Part shown: one piece after another, positions 22,303 to 33,300 of the stretch
How positions within the stretch are numbered: position 1 is the stretch's first letter
Layout of the letters: the number at the start of each line of letters is the position of its first letter
Assembly: GCF_902686445.1 (NCBI RefSeq)
Contig: NC_062224.1
Location: forward strand, 53,567,156 to 53,631,155
Source of the DNA: Sciurus carolinensis
Taxonomy: Eukaryota > Chordata > Mammalia > Rodentia > Sciuridae
DNA: 64,000 bases
Direction: 5' to 3'
The notes under the pieces: generated by a model
Told to the model about the DNA's origin: nothing
Database searches by the model: none
Seen by the model: only the letters and a program-made list of their open reading frames with translations
Translations under genes and position numbers: made by a program

Positions 22303-25300
22303 TCATCCACTTATCAGCGAGATCATTCTTCCTTTGGTTTTTTGAGATTGGCTTATCTCACTTAGCATGATATTCTCCAATTTCGTCCATTTGCTTGCAA
22401 ATGCCATAATTTTATCATTCTTTATGGCTGAGTAATATTCCATTGTATATATATGCCACAGTTTCTTTATCCATTCATCAACTGAAGGGCATCTAGGTTG
22501 GTTCCACAATCTGGCTATGGTGAATTGAGCAGCAATGAACATTGATGTGGCTGTATCTCTGTAGTATGCTGATTTTAAGTCCTTTGGGTATAGGCCAAGG
22601 AGTGGGATAGCTGGGTCAAATGGTAGTTCCATTCCAAGTTTTTTAAGGAATCTCCATACTGCCTTCCAGAGTGGTTGCACTAATTTGCAGCCCCACCAGC
22701 AATGTATGAGTGTACCTTTTTCCCCACATCCTCGCCAACACCTGTTGTTGCTTGTGTTCTTGATAATCGCCATTCTGATTGGGGTGAGATGGAATCTTAG
22801 GGTGGTTTTGATTTGCATTTCTTTTATTACTAGAGATGTTGAACATTTTTCCATATGTTTGTTGATTGTTTGTAGGTCTTCTTCTGTGAAGTGTCTGTTC
22901 ATTTCCTTAGACCATTTGTCGATTGGATTATTTGTAGTCTTGGTGTTGAGTTTTTTGAGTTCTTTATAGATTCTGGAGATTAGTGCTCTATCTGAAGTAT
23001 GATTGGCAAAGATTTTCTCCCACTCTGTAGGCTCTTTCTTCACATTGCTGATAGTTTCCTTTGCTGAGAGAAAGCTTTTTAGTTTGAATCTATCCCAGTT
23101 GTTGATTCTTACTTTTATTTCTTGTGCTATGGGAGTCCTGTTGAGAAAGTCTGGTCCTAAGCCGACATGTTGAAGATCTGGACCTACATTTTCTTCTATA
23201 AGATGCAGGGTCTCTGGTCTGATTCCGAGGTCCTTAATCCATTTTGAGTTTAGTTTTGTGCACGGTGAGAGATATGGGTTTATTTTCATTTTGTTGCATA
23301 TGGATTTCCAATTTTCCCAGCACCATTTATTGAAGAGGCTATCTTTTCTCCATTGCATATTTTTGGCCCCTTTGTCTAGTATGAGGAAATTATATTTGTT
23401 TGGGTTTGTGTCCGTGTCCTCTATTCTGTACCATTGATCTACCTGTCTATTTTGGTACCAATACCATGCCGTTTTTGTTACTATTGCTTTGTAGTAAAGT
23501 TGAAGTTCAGGTATTGCAATACCCCCTGCTTCATTTTTCCTGCGAAGGATTGTTTTAGCAATTCTGGGTTTCTTATTCTTCCAGATGAATTTCATAATTG
23601 CTTGCTCTATTTCTGCAAGGTACATCATTGGGGTTTTAATTGGAATTGCATTGAATCTGTATAGCACTTTTGGTAGTATGGCCATTTTGACAATATTAAT
23701 TCTGCCTATCCAGGAACATGGGAGATCTTTCCATCTTCTAAGGTGTTCTTTAATTTCTTTCTTTAGTGTTCTGTAGTTCTCATTGTAGAGGTCTTTCACC
23801 TCTTTTGTGAGATTGATTCCCAAGTATTTTATTTTTTTTGAGGCTATTGTGAATGGAGTAGTTTTCCTAACTTCTCTTTCTGAAGATTCATCACTTATGT
23901 ATAAAAATGCATTGGATTTATGAGCATTGATCTTGTATCCTGCTACTTTACTGAATTCACTTATGAGTTCTAAGAGTTTTCTGGTGGAATTTCCTGGTTC
24001 CTCTAAGTATATAATCATATCATCAGCAAATAGGGATAGTTTGAGTTCTTCTTTTCCAATTCGTATCCCTTTAATTTCTTTGGTCTGTCTAATTGCTCTG
24101 GCTAGAGTTTCAAGGACGATATTGAATAGGAGTGGTGAGAGAGGGCATCCCTGCCTTGTTCCAGATTTTAGGGGGAATGCTTTCAGTTTTTCACCATTAA
24201 GAATAAGATTAGCCATGGGCTTAGCATAGATGGCCTTTACAATGTTAAGGAACGTTCCCACTATCCCTATTTTTTCTAGTGTTTTGAGCATGAAGGGGTG
24301 CTGTATTTTATCAAATGCTTTTTCTGCATCTATTGAAATAATCATGTGATTCTTGACTTTAAGTCTGTTGATATGGTGAATTACATTTATTGATTTCCTG
24401 ATGTTGAACCAACCTTGCATCCCTGGGATGAAACCCACTTGATCATGATGCACTATCTTTTTAATACATTTTTGTATGCGATTTGCTAAAATTTTGTTGA
24501 GAATTTTTGCGTCAATGTTCATTAAGGAAATTGGTCTGAAATTTTCTTTCCTCGATGTGTCTCTGTCTGGTTTAGGTATCAGGGTGATATTGGCTTCGTA
24601 GAATGAGTTTGGGAGGGTTCCCTCCTCTTCTATTTCATGGAATACTTTGAAAAGTATTGGAATGAGCTCTTCTTTAAAGGTTTTGTAGAACTCGGCTGAG
24701 AAACCATCAGGTCCTGGACTTTTCTTTGTTGGTAGGCTTTTGATGACTTCTTCTATTTCATTACTTGAAATTGGTCTATTTAAATTGTGCATGTCCTCCT
24801 CGTTTAGTTTAGGCAATTCATAGGTCTCTAGAAACTTGTTGATATCTTCGAAATTTTCTATTTTGTTGGAATATAGATTTTCAAAATAGCTTCTAATTAT
24901 GTTTTGTATTTCAGTCGTGTCTGTTGTGATACTTCCTTGTTCATTCCGAATTTTGGTGATTTGGGTTTTCTCTCGTCTTCTCTTTGTTAGTGTGGCTAAA
25001 GGTTTATCAATTTTGTTTATTTTTTCGAAGAACCAACTATTTATTTTGTCAATTTTTTGTATTGTTTCTTTCGTTTCAATTTCGTTGATTTCAGCTCTGA
25101 GTTTAACTATTTCCTGTCTTCTACTACTTCTGGTGTTGGTCTGTTCTTCTTTTTCTAGGGCTTTGAGCTGTAGTGTTAGTTCATTTATTTTTTGAGTTTT
25201 ACTTCTTTTATTAAATGCGCTCCATGAAATAAATCTTCCTCTAAGTACGGCTTTCATAGTGTCCCAGAGATTTTGATACGATGTTTCTTTGTTCTCGTTT

Positions 25301-26145
25301 ACCTCTAAGAATTTTTTAATTTCCTTCCTAATATCTTCTGTTATCCATTCATCATATAATAGCATATTGTTTAATCTCCAGGTGTTGGAGTAATTTCTGT
25401 TTTTTGCTCTTTCATTTATTTCTAGTTTCAATCCATTATGGTCTGATAAAATACAAGGAAGTGTCTCTATCTTCTTGTATTTGCTAACATTAGCTTTGTG
25501 GCATAATATATGGTCTATTTTAGAGAAGGATCCATGTGCTGCTGAGAAGAAAGTGTATTCACTCTTCGTTGGATGGTATATTCTATAAATGTCTGTTAAG
25601 TCTAAATTATTGATTGTGTTATTGAGATCTAAGATTTCTTTATTCAATTTTTGTTTGGAAGATCTGTCCAGTGGAGAGAGAGGCGTGTTAAAATCACCTA
25701 GTATTATTGTATTGTGGTCTATTTGGTTTCTGAGATTGAGAAGGATTTGTTTGACATACATGGGTGAGCCACTGTTTGGGGCATAGATATTTATGATTGT
25801 TATGTCTTGCTGATTTATGGTTCCCTTAAGCATTATGAAATGTCCTTCTTTATCCCTTCTGATTAACTTTGGCTTGAAGTCCACTTTATCTGAAATGAGG
25901 ATGGATACCCCAGCTTTTTTGCTGGGTCCATGTGCATGGTAAGTTTTTTCCCATCCTTTCACCTTTAGTCTTTGGGTATCTCTTTCTAAGAGATGAGTCT
26001 CTTGAAGGCAACATATTGTTGGATCTTTCTTTTTTATCCAATCTGCCAGTCTATGTCTTTTGATTGATGAATTCAGGCCGTTAATATTCAGGGTAATTAT
26101 TGAGATATGATTTGTATTCCCGGTCATTTGACTCATTTTATTCAT
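22303..26145 (-). CDS. L1 ORF2 protein, intact (endonuclease + reverse transcriptase + Cys-rich domain)
   Basis: Uninterrupted frame of 1280 codons. The likely start is the seventh residue (ATG at 26127, [10 protein letters not shown]), because L1 ORF2 proteins begin there; the upstream ATGs add six residues. An apurinic-type endonuclease occupies about residues 7-245: N14-type [29 protein letters not shown], catalytic SDHNG. The RT covers about 480-780: [25 protein letters not shown], and FADD near nucleotide 24030. The C-terminal CWRGCG...HCWWGC zinc-like motif is near residue 1150. ORF2p provides nick and cDNA synthesis for L1 and, in trans, for the ID SINEs. Length fits the L1 norm of about 1275. 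Confidence 0.96.
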   Translation of the reverse strand: MNKMSQMTGNTNHISIITLNINGLNSSIKRHRLADWIKKKDPTICCLQETHLLERDTQRLKVKGWEKTYHAHGPSKKAGVSILISDKVDFKPKLIRRDKEGHFIMLKGTINQQDITIINIYAPNSGSPMYVKQILLNLRNQIDHNTIILGDFNTPLSPLDRSSKQKLNKEILDLNNTINNLDLTDIYRIYHPTKSEYTFFSAAHGSFSKIDHILCHKANVSKYKKIETLPCILSDHNGLKLEINERAKNRNYSNTWRLNNMLLYDEWITEDIRKEIKKFLEVNENKETSYQNLWDTMKAVLRGRFISWSAFNKRSKTQKINELTLQLKALEKEEQTNTRSSRRQEIVKLRAEINEIETKETIQKIDKINSWFFEKINKIDKPLATLTKRRREKTQITKIRNEQGSITTDTTEIQNIIRSYFENLYSNKIENFEDINKFLETYELPKLNEEDMHNLNRPISSNEIEEVIKSLPTKKSPGPDGFSAEFYKTFKEELIPILFKVFHEIEEEGTLPNSFYEANITLIPKPDRDTSRKENFRPISLMNIDAKILNKILANRIQKCIKKIVHHDQVGFIPGMQGWFNIRKSINVIHHINRLKVKNHMIISIDAEKAFDKIQHPFMLKTLEKIGIVGTFLNIVKAIYAKPMANLILNGEKLKAFPLKSGTRQGCPLSPLLFNIVLETLARAIRQTKEIKGIRIGKEELKLSLFADDMIIYLEEPGNSTRKLLELISEFSKVAGYKINAHKSNAFLYISDESSEREVRKTTPFTIASKKIKYLGINLTKEVKDLYNENYRTLKKEIKEHLRRWKDLPCSWIGRINIVKMAILPKVLYRFNAIPIKTPMMYLAEIEQAIMKFIWKNKKPRIAKTILRRKNEAGGIAIPELQLYYKAIVTKTAWYWYQNRQVDQWYRIEDTDTNPNKYNFLILDKGAKNMQWRKDSLFNKWCWENWKSICNKMKINPYLSPCTKLNSKWIKDLGIRPETLHLIEENVGPDLQHVGLGPDFLNRTPIAQEIKVRINNWDRFKLKSFLSAKETISNVKKEPTEWEKIFANHTSDRALISRIYKELKKLNTKTTNNPIDKWSKEMNRHFTEEDLQTINKHMEKCSTSLVIKEMQIKTTLRFHLTPIRMAIIKNTSNNRCWRGCGEKGTLIHCWWGCKLVQPLWKAVWRFLKKLGMELPFDPAIPLLGLYPKDLKSAYYRDTATSMFIAAQFTIARLWNQPRCPSVDEWIKKLWHIYTMEYYSAIKNDKIMAFASKWTKLENIMLSEISQSQKTKGRMISLISG

Positions 26146-26196
26146 TTATTTGCTTATTTTTGACACGACTTGGTTCCTCTTTATTTGAGAGTTCCT

Positions 26197-27210
26197 TTAG
26201 GATATCTCCTCCCTTTGCTGATTTGCTTCTTTGTTTTTCATATCTTCTTCATGGAATATTTTGCTGAGAATGTTCTGTAATGCTGGCTTTCTTTTTGTAT
26301 ATTCTTTTAGCTTTTGTTTATCATGGAAGGATTTTATTTCGTTGTCAAATCTGAAGGTAAGTTTTGCTGGGTATAAGATTCTTGGTTGGCATCCATTTTC
26401 TTTTAGGGCTTGAAAAATGTTATTCCAGGCCCTTCTAGCTTTTAGGGTCTGGATTGAAAAATCTGCTGATATCCGTATTGGCTTCCCCCTGAATGTAATT
26501 TGGTTCTTTTCTCTCACAGCCTTTAAGATTCTGTCTTTATTTTGTATGTTAGGTATTTTCATTATAATGTGCCTTGGTGTGGGTCTGTTGTAATTTTGTG
26601 TATTTGGAGTCCTGTAAGCCTCTTGAACTTGATTTTCCATTTCGTTCTTCAGATTTGGGAAATTTTCTGAAATTATCTCATTGAATAGGTTGTTCATTCC
26701 TTTGGTTTGTTTCTCTAAGCCTTCCTCAATCCCAATAATTCTCAAATTTGGCCTTTTCATGATATCCCATAGTTCTTGGAGATTCTGTTCATGATTTCTT
26801 ACCATCTTCTCTGTTTGTTCGACTTTGTTTTCGAGGTTAAATATTTTGTCTTCAATATCTGAGGTTCTGTCTTCCAGGTGTTCTATCCTATTGGTTGTGC
26901 TTTCTATGGAGTTCTTAATTTGGTTTATTGTTTCCTTCATTTCAAGGATTTCTGTTTGGTTTTTTTTCAATATCTCTAACTCTTTATTGAAATGGTCTTT
27001 TGCTTCCTGTATTTGCTCTTTTAACTGTCTATTGGTGCATTCATTCAATGCCTGCATTTGCTCTTTCATTTCATCATTTGCTTCCCTTATCATGTTGATT
27101 ATGTACATTCTGAACTCCCTTTCTGACATTTCTTCTGCCATGCTGTCATTGGATTTTATTGATATAACATCCAGATTTGTTTGAGGCATTTTCTTCCCTT
27201 GTTTTCTCAT
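26197..27210 (-). CDS. L1 ORF1 protein, intact (RNA-binding, trimeric chaperone)
   Basis: A 337-codon frame with stop, about 70 bases upstream of the ORF2 start, the normal bicistronic order. The N-terminus is basic and Ser-rich. A heptad coiled coil spans about residues 45-155 (KEQMQALNE, KELEILKKN, NRIEHLEDR). The RRM begins at RPNLRIIGIEEG near 160. The C-terminal domain contains RILKAVREKNQITFRGKPIR and LYPAKLTFRF. The protein coats L1 RNA as a trimer and is needed in cis for retrotransposition. The first ATG is followed six residues later by a second (MPQTNLDV), which is the start seen in L1-B and L1-E. Confidence 0.95.
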   Translation of the reverse strand: MRKQGKKMPQTNLDVISIKSNDSMAEEMSEREFRMYIINMIREANDEMKEQMQALNECTNRQLKEQIQEAKDHFNKELEILKKNQTEILEMKETINQIKNSIESTTNRIEHLEDRTSDIEDKIFNLENKVEQTEKMVRNHEQNLQELWDIMKRPNLRIIGIEEGLEKQTKGMNNLFNEIISENFPNLKNEMENQVQEAYRTPNTQNYNRPTPRHIIMKIPNIQNKDRILKAVREKNQITFRGKPIRISADFSIQTLKARRAWNNIFQALKENGCQPRILYPAKLTFRFDNEIKSFHDKQKLKEYTKRKPALQNILSKIFHEEDMKNKEANQQREEIS

Positions 27211-29053
27211 GTCGTTCAGGTGTCAGTGGACTGCAGAGATGTTGCAGATTTCCTCTATTGACTTATAATGTCCCTGAAGATTGCTAGTGTATCCCCTCTT
27301 ATCCTTCAGTAGCCTGAAGTCTTAGAGGAAGTTGATACTTCGGTGTTCCCCTAGGTAGCTGCCTCTCTAGGGGTGGTGGTCTTCAGGTGGGGTATATTCC
27401 CTGCTAGAGGGCAGAGGTGCCTCTACTTGTTGACCAATGGTCATCCAAAGGGGAGCTAGACTGCGGGCTAAGGCAATGCCTGTTTGGGCCTGTGTCTCTG
27501 GTTTTACTGTCTTTGTGGGAAAACCTCACTCGGCGGGGAAGACCCACCCGGTGGGGAGGTCTCACTAGTCCGTTCCCCTCCTAGAGGTTCCCCTCAGTCC
27601 ACAACTACCGCCTGTGCAGGGCAGCCTTCCCAAGCAACGTTTCCAGGGGCCTGGACCCACCTCCTGGGCTTGGGAGCCCTGCCCTTCGCAGACGAGTCTC
27701 CTTAGGTGGCCCCTCCTCAGAGAAGCTGCCCACAGTCCTGGAACCTTCGCTCCACCCCTCAGCTGGTCTCTGTGTAGCTCTTTCAAGAAAAGGTGCTTAG
27801 ATCCCCGGCTCGGACCGTGCTTTGCACCTAATCACCTGGCTATGCGACCCCTCCTCTGAAGAGTCACTTGGAGCCTCGTACATATGCTCCAAGCCCCAGT
27901 GACCCGTCACTCGTCTCTTCCTCCAGGCAGGTGTTCTGTGTGGGCGCTTGGAGACCAAGCCACTCACTGCGCACCTCCACCTCCTCAGGACAGCCCCCTC
28001 CCCGTTGTTCAGGCAGTTGCTGAATCCAAAGAGTTCGCCACCCAACTCTTTCTCTGGCAGCCCCCGGAGCCCTGGCAGATTGGTCCAAAAAACCAAAAAA
28101 CCAAGCGGTGTGCTGCTCGGCCTCCTCTGCAAGGTTCCCCACTTTCCGAGCTCACTGTTCCAATGAGGGTAGATGTGTCTTGCTGCCTGGGCAGGGCAGC
28201 CTTCCCAGGGGCCCAGACCTACCTCCTGGGCCTGGGAGCCTCACCCTTCGTAGACGAGTCTCCTTAGGTTGTTCCTTCTCAGAGACGCTGCCTGAAGTCC
28301 TGGAACCTTCACTTCGCCCCTCAGCTATGCACCTAATCGCCTGGTTATGCGACCCGCCCTCTGAGCAGTCACTTGGAGCCTCGTACATATGCTCCAAGTC
28401 CCAGTGACCCGTCGCTCGTCTCTTCCTCCAGGTGTGGGCGCTTGGAGACCAAGGCACTCACTGTGTACCTCCACCTCCTCTGGGCAGTCCCCTCCCCGTG
28501 GCTCAGGCGGTTGCTGGATCCAAACAACTCGCCGCCCCACTCTTTCTCTGGCAGCCGCTGGAGCCCTGGCAGATCGCTTCAAAACCAAGCAGTGTGTCGC
28601 ACAACCTCCCTTGCAAAGTTCCCCGCTTTCCGAGTTCACTGCTCCAGCAGGGGAGGTGTGTCTTGCCGCCTGGGCAGGGCAGCCTTCGCAGGCAACGTTC
28701 CCAGGGGCCCGGACCTCCCTCCTGGGCTTGAGAGCCTCACCCTTCACAGACGAGTCTCCTTAGGTTAGAGAATCTGCCCGCGGTCCTGGAAACTTCAATC
28801 CGCCATTTTTCGCTCCGCTTCGCTGTCCGTTTTTACCGCTCCGGCGGGGGAGGGGCGACCCGCCGAGTCACTCTACTTCACAAAGTTCTCTGCGTTCCGG
28901 GGCTACTGCCCCATCGGGGACGCCTCCCCTATGGGAGAAACTCCCCCGGCGGCTTTGAGTTGGTCCCAAGTCACTATCTCCTCTTTTGAATCTTGAGTCC
29001 TGGAGCAACATGAAATGCAGCCGCCCTCTAGTCCGCCATCTTGAACCTCCCCA
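27211..29053 (-). promoter_or_regulatory. L1-D 5' UTR / internal promoter, type I, with tandem repeats
   Basis: GC- and CpG-rich, 1.84 kb. It contains two long direct repeats plus a partial third (27617, 28192, 28675). The 5' terminus carries AAGATGGCGG (about 29034-29044), a YY1-type site at the position where human L1 also has one. The ORF1-proximal part (27211-27600) is single-copy and shared with L1-B and L1-E. Such leaders hold the Pol II promoter that starts transcription at the element's first base. Confidence 0.8.
27617..28795 (-). repeat. Tandem repeats in the L1-D 5' UTR (2 long units plus a partial third)
   Basis: The block beginning CAGGGCAGCCTTC recurs at 27617, 28192 and 28675. 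Each copy is followed by the same landmarks: ACCTCCTGGGC, CAGACGAGTCTCCTTAGG, then (first two copies) CTTGGAGCCTCGTACATATG, CACTCACTG and CTCTTTCTCTGGCAGCC. Periods are about 575 and 483 bp; the third copy stops after about 120 bp. Unit 1 has an extra segment around 27770-27830. This resembles the promoter monomers of mouse L1. Confidence 0.85.
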
Positions 29054-29276
29054 GACTTTTTATTCTTATTCAAAGCTGAACCCAACCTCGGTGACAAAGA
29101 GTGTGCGAGGGTCGATGATATCCAAGAAGTGCCTGAAGCGGCCGTAGAAGGACGTCCAGGGCCGGGCCCAAACTTTGCACCGGGAGTTGGCGGCTGCACA
29201 AGCTGGAGCGACCCTGCAAAAGCAGGTCGGACCCGGGCGCCCGAGAGTCCGGGCCGCAGTCGTCTGTAGCCAATCC
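29054..29276 (-). other. Non-L1 sequence at the 5' end of the L1-D insert, with a sideroflexin-like exon
   Basis: Between the L1 start and the right TSD lie 223 bp of GC-rich DNA. On the minus strand, about 29157-29087 encodes [18 protein letters not shown] plus VTE, a segment I recognise as the N-terminal region of a sideroflexin (best fit SFXN5, a mitochondrial inner-membrane carrier of the SLC56 type; identity recalled from memory). The coding match ends at GAG followed by GTTGGG, a plausible splice-donor position. About 33 bp of non-coding sequence then lead into the L1. The whole segment lies inside the TSDs, so it moved together with L1-D. Confidence 0.65.
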
Positions 29277-29289
29277 AAGAATTTTATTT

Positions 29290-29469
29290 TGAAACAGAGT
29301 CAGAAAGATTATGTAAAATGTTTTGGTAACACAAAAAGTAAGTGGAAGAGAGGCAGGTGATTTAATACCAAACATGCCAGACTCTGCCCATATTTTGACC
29401 ACCCTATCTAACCTCTCTGGAAACAAGTATCCCCAAAAATAAAATGAACCTAATATTTTGTATCTTAAT
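29290..29469. other. Right flank of L1-D, unassigned
   Basis: AT-rich, probably the rest of the ancient antisense element in which L1-D landed, but too short and diverged to assign. Confidence 0.35.
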
Positions 29470-29665
29470 GTTGTTATAAAAATGTTAAATGGGAGAGAGG
29501 GGGTAGGGGAAGGAAACATAGTGATCTGAGACAAACATCACTACCCTATGTACATGTATGATTAAATGAATGATATTAATCTATATCATGTACAAGCATA
29601 AAAATGAAAAACTTTACCCCATTTGTGTACAAAGAATCTAAATGTGGTCTGCAAACAAAAAAATG
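29470..29665 (+). mobile_element. Old L1 3'-end fragment, 5'-truncated
   Basis: GAGAGAGGGGGTAGGGGAAGG, then ACAAACATCACTACCCTATG, GTATGATTAAATGAATG and a CATTTGTGTACAAAG ending: the same order as the L1-A 3' UTR (3290-3440) but diverged. Only the 3' UTR is present. Confidence 0.7.
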
Positions 29666-30129
29666 TTTAAAAAACAAAATATGTTAGATAAACTATAAGG
29701 TACATCTCAAAGTGCATAGCAAATGGCATGGATTAAATAAATGTCACTTGTACTCTGTCACTCCTTCCTCTATACTGTTTGTGAGGACAGCTCAGAGATA
29801 TGAGGATTATAGGCATGAGAAAACACTGTTCTTTTCCTGAAGAATCAAATAATGCATTTTAGGAGACAAAATGAATATAAAACTAAGACAACAATATAAA
29901 ACAGTAGAGAACTAGCATGGCAGAGGCTTCTTAGTGTACTAGAAAAAGTTTTCAAGTGATGGTGTGGGAGAGGGATTTGAGAAAAAAGTACAATTAGAAC
30001 AGCTAGCTTAACAAGCAAAGATTAAAAGAACACTTAGAAATAAAGACAATAATGTAAAAAGGAAAATAATACAATGATGAGAGAAATATGATTTCATCAA
30101 AAGTGCTTATGTTTTTCTACATCAAAGTA
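29666..30129. other. No recognisable gene or repeat
   Basis: AT-rich, no long frames, no family that I can name. Confidence 0.45.
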
Positions 30130-30399
30130 CATTTTATATAAACATTTATTTTGATTAACTTTTTAACAGTGATAAATATTTTTTAAAAAATTCTTTTCAT
30201 ACATGTGTATAGGTTAATACTGTTTGTCTCACAATCTACCTCCCCACCTACTTCAACCCTCCCTTCACTTCCCTCTGTACAATCCAAAGTTCCTTCATTC
30301 TTCTCTACCCACCCCCTACTACAGATCAGCATCCACTTACTAGAGAAAACATTTGACCTTTGGGTTTTTTGGGGATTGGTTTTTTTCACATAGCATTAT

Positions 30400-33300
30400 A
30401 CTCTCCAGTTCCATCCATTTGCCTGCAAATGTCATAATTTCATTCTTCTTTAAGGCTGAGTAGTATTCCATTGTGTATATGTATGACATTTTATTTATCC
30501 ATTAATCTGTTGAAGGGCATCTAGATAGGTTCCATAGTTTTGATATTTGTGAATTGAGTTGCTATAAACATTTATGTGGATGCATCACTGGAGTATACTA
30601 ATTTTAAGTCCTTTGGGAGTAAACCAAGGAGTGGGATAGCTGGGTCGAATTGTGGTTCCATTCCAAGTATTCTGAGGAATCTTCATACTGCTTTCCAAAG
30701 TGGTTTCACTAATCTACAGTCCCACCAATAATGAGGGCAACTTTTCCCCACATCCTTGCTAACACTTATTATTGCTTGTATTCTCAATAATTGCCATTCT
30801 GACTGGAGTGAGATAAAATCTTAGAGTAGTTTTGATTTGCATTTTCTCTAATTGCAAAAGATGATGAACTTTTTTTCATAAGTTTGTTGATCAATTGTAT
30901 TTTTTCTTCTTCGAAGTGTCTGTTCAGTTCTTTAGCCCATTGATTGGGTTATTTGTTTTTTTGGTATTAAGTTTTTTGAATTCTTTTTATAAATTGGAGA
31001 CTAGCGCTCTATCTGAGGTGCATGTGGTAAAGATTTTTTCCCATTCTGTATGCTCTCTCTTCAAATAATTGATTGTTTTCTTTACTGAGAAGCTTTTTAG
31101 TTTGAATCCATCCCATTTATTGATTCTTAATTTTATTTCTTGCTCTTTAGGAATCTTGTTAGGAAGCCAGGTCCTAAGCACACATGATGCAGATTTGGGT
31201 CTACTTTTTCTTTTATTAGGCACAGGGTGTCTATTCTAAGTCTTTGATCCACTTTGAGTTGAGTTTTGTGTGGGCTGAGAGATAGAGGTTTATTTCCAGT
31301 TTTTCCAACACCATTTGTTGAATAGGTTTATCTTTTCTCCAATGTATGTTTTTGGCTCCTTTGCCTAGTATGAGATAACTGTTTTAATGTGGATTTGTCT
31401 TTGTGTCTTCTATTCTGTACCATTGGTCTATCTGTCTATTTTGGTGCCAATATCATGCTGTTTTTTTTACTATTGCTCTGTAGTATAGTTCAAGTTTTGG
31501 TATTATGATGTCTTCTGCTTCACTCTTCTTGCTAAGGATTTCTTTGGTTATATTGGGTCTCATATTTTTACAAATAGTTTTCATGATTCATTTGTCTATT
31601 TCTAAGAAGAATGTCATTGAGATTTTAATATGAATTGCATTGAATCTATATAACACTTTGGTATTAATTCTGCCTATCCAAGAACAAGGGAGATCTTTCC
31701 TTCCTCTAAGGTCTTCTTTATTTTTTTTTCTTTAATGTGCTGTAGTTTACACATAGAGGTCTTTCACCTCTTTTGTTAGATTGATTCCCAAGTTCTTTTT
31801 TTTTTTTTGGGGGGGGGTATTTTGAATGGTGTAGTTTTCCCAATTTCTCTTGCAGTGCATTCATCGCTTATGTATAGAAATGCATTAGATTAAAAGGGTA
31901 CTGATTATCCTGCTACTTTGCTGAATTCATTTATGAGTTCTAGAAGTTTTCTGGTGGAGTTTTTTGGATCTTCTGAATGTAGAATCATGTCATTAGCAAA
32001 TAGTGATAACTTGAGTTCTTCTTTTCCTATTCATATCCTTTTTTTTTTTTTTTTTTTTTGGGGGGGTGCTGGGGATCGAACCCAGGGCCTTGTGCTTACA
32101 AGGCAAGCACTTTACTGACTGAACTATCTCCCCAGCCCCTTCATATCCCTTTAATTTCTTTCATCTAATTACTCTGGCTAGGGTTTCAAGGATGATGTTA
32201 AATAGAAGTGGTGAAAGTTCGTGTCTTGTTCCAGTTTTTAGAGGAAATGCTTTTAGTTTTTCTCTACTTAGAATGATGTTGGCCATGGGCTTAGCATATG
32301 TAACTCTTACAATGTTGAGGTATGTTCCTACTATCCTTAGTTTTTCTAGTGTTTTGAAGAGGTGCTAAACTTTGTCAAATGCTTTCTCTCTGTCTATTGA
32401 GATAATCATATGATTCTTGCCTTTAAGTCTATTGATGTGATGTACTATGTTTATTGATTTCCCTACATTGAACTAACTTTGCATTCCAGGGATGAATCCC
32501 ACTTGACCATGACATTATCTTTTTAATATATTTTTGTATGTGATTTGCCAGAATTTTATTGAGAATTTTTGCATCTATATTTATGAGTAATATTGGTCTA
32601 AAGCTTTCTTTCCTTGATGTGTTTGTCTGGTTTTGGTAGCAGGGTGAGACTAGCCTTATAGAATGAGTTCAGAAGGGATCCCTTCTTTTCTATTTCATGG
32701 AATAATTTCAGGGTTATTGGTGTTAATTCTTTGAAGGTCTTGTAGAACTCAGCTGAGAATCTGTCTGGTCCTGGGCTTTTCTTGGTTGGTAGATATTTGA
32801 TGGCATCTTCTATTTCTTTGCTTGAAATTGATCTATTTAAATTGTGTATGTCCTCCTCCATCAGTTTGGGTAGGTCATACGTCTCTAGAAATTTGTTGAT
32901 GTCTTCAAGTTTTTCTATTTTATTTGAGGTAAATTTTCAAAATTGTTTCTAATTATCTTCTGTATTTCAGCAGTATCTGTCATGATAGTTCCTTTTTTAT
33001 CACAAATTTAATAATTTGAGTTTTCTCTTTCTCTTTGTTAGTGTAGCTAAGGGTTTATCAATTTATTTTTTCAAAGAAACAACTTTTTGTTTTGTCAATT
33101 TTTTGAATTGTTTCTTTTGTTTCATTTTCATTAATTTCATCTCTGACTTTAATTATTTCCTGTCTTTTAATTTTGGTATTGATTTGCTCTTCTTTTTCTA
33201 GGGCTTTGAGATGTAACGTTAGGTCATTTATTTGTTGACTTTTTATTCTTTTAATGTATGAGCTCAATGCATTGAAGTTTCCTCTTTAGCAGTGCCTTCA

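Larger units (their letters stand above)
22045..29276 (-). mobile_element. L1-D: full-length LINE-1 with intact ORF1 and ORF2 and extra 5' sequence
   Basis: A 7.2 kb insert flanked by a 13-bp perfect direct repeat AAGAATTTTATTT (22032-22044 and 29277-29289). From the 5' end (right) it has about 223 bp of non-L1 sequence (29054-29276), the canonical L1 start GGGGAGGTTCAAGATGGCGG near 29053, a GC-rich tandem-repeat 5' UTR, ORF1, a spacer of about 70 bp, ORF2, a G-rich 3' UTR and a poly(A) tail (seen as T at 22045-22056). Both ORFs are uninterrupted, which makes this the one plausible source element in the window. It disrupted the ancient antisense element at 21875-22044. Confidence 0.95.

Noticed and set aside
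27484..28768. Many overlapping Pro/Ser/Arg-rich frames on both strands
   Set aside because: They lie in the GC-rich, repeat-containing L1-D 5' UTR, repeat with its units, and have no domain. Chance frames in low-stop-codon sequence.
29087..29157. A resident sideroflexin gene in this window
   Set aside because: Only one exon-length segment is present, and it lies inside the TSDs of L1-D, so it was carried in; no further exons are seen around it.
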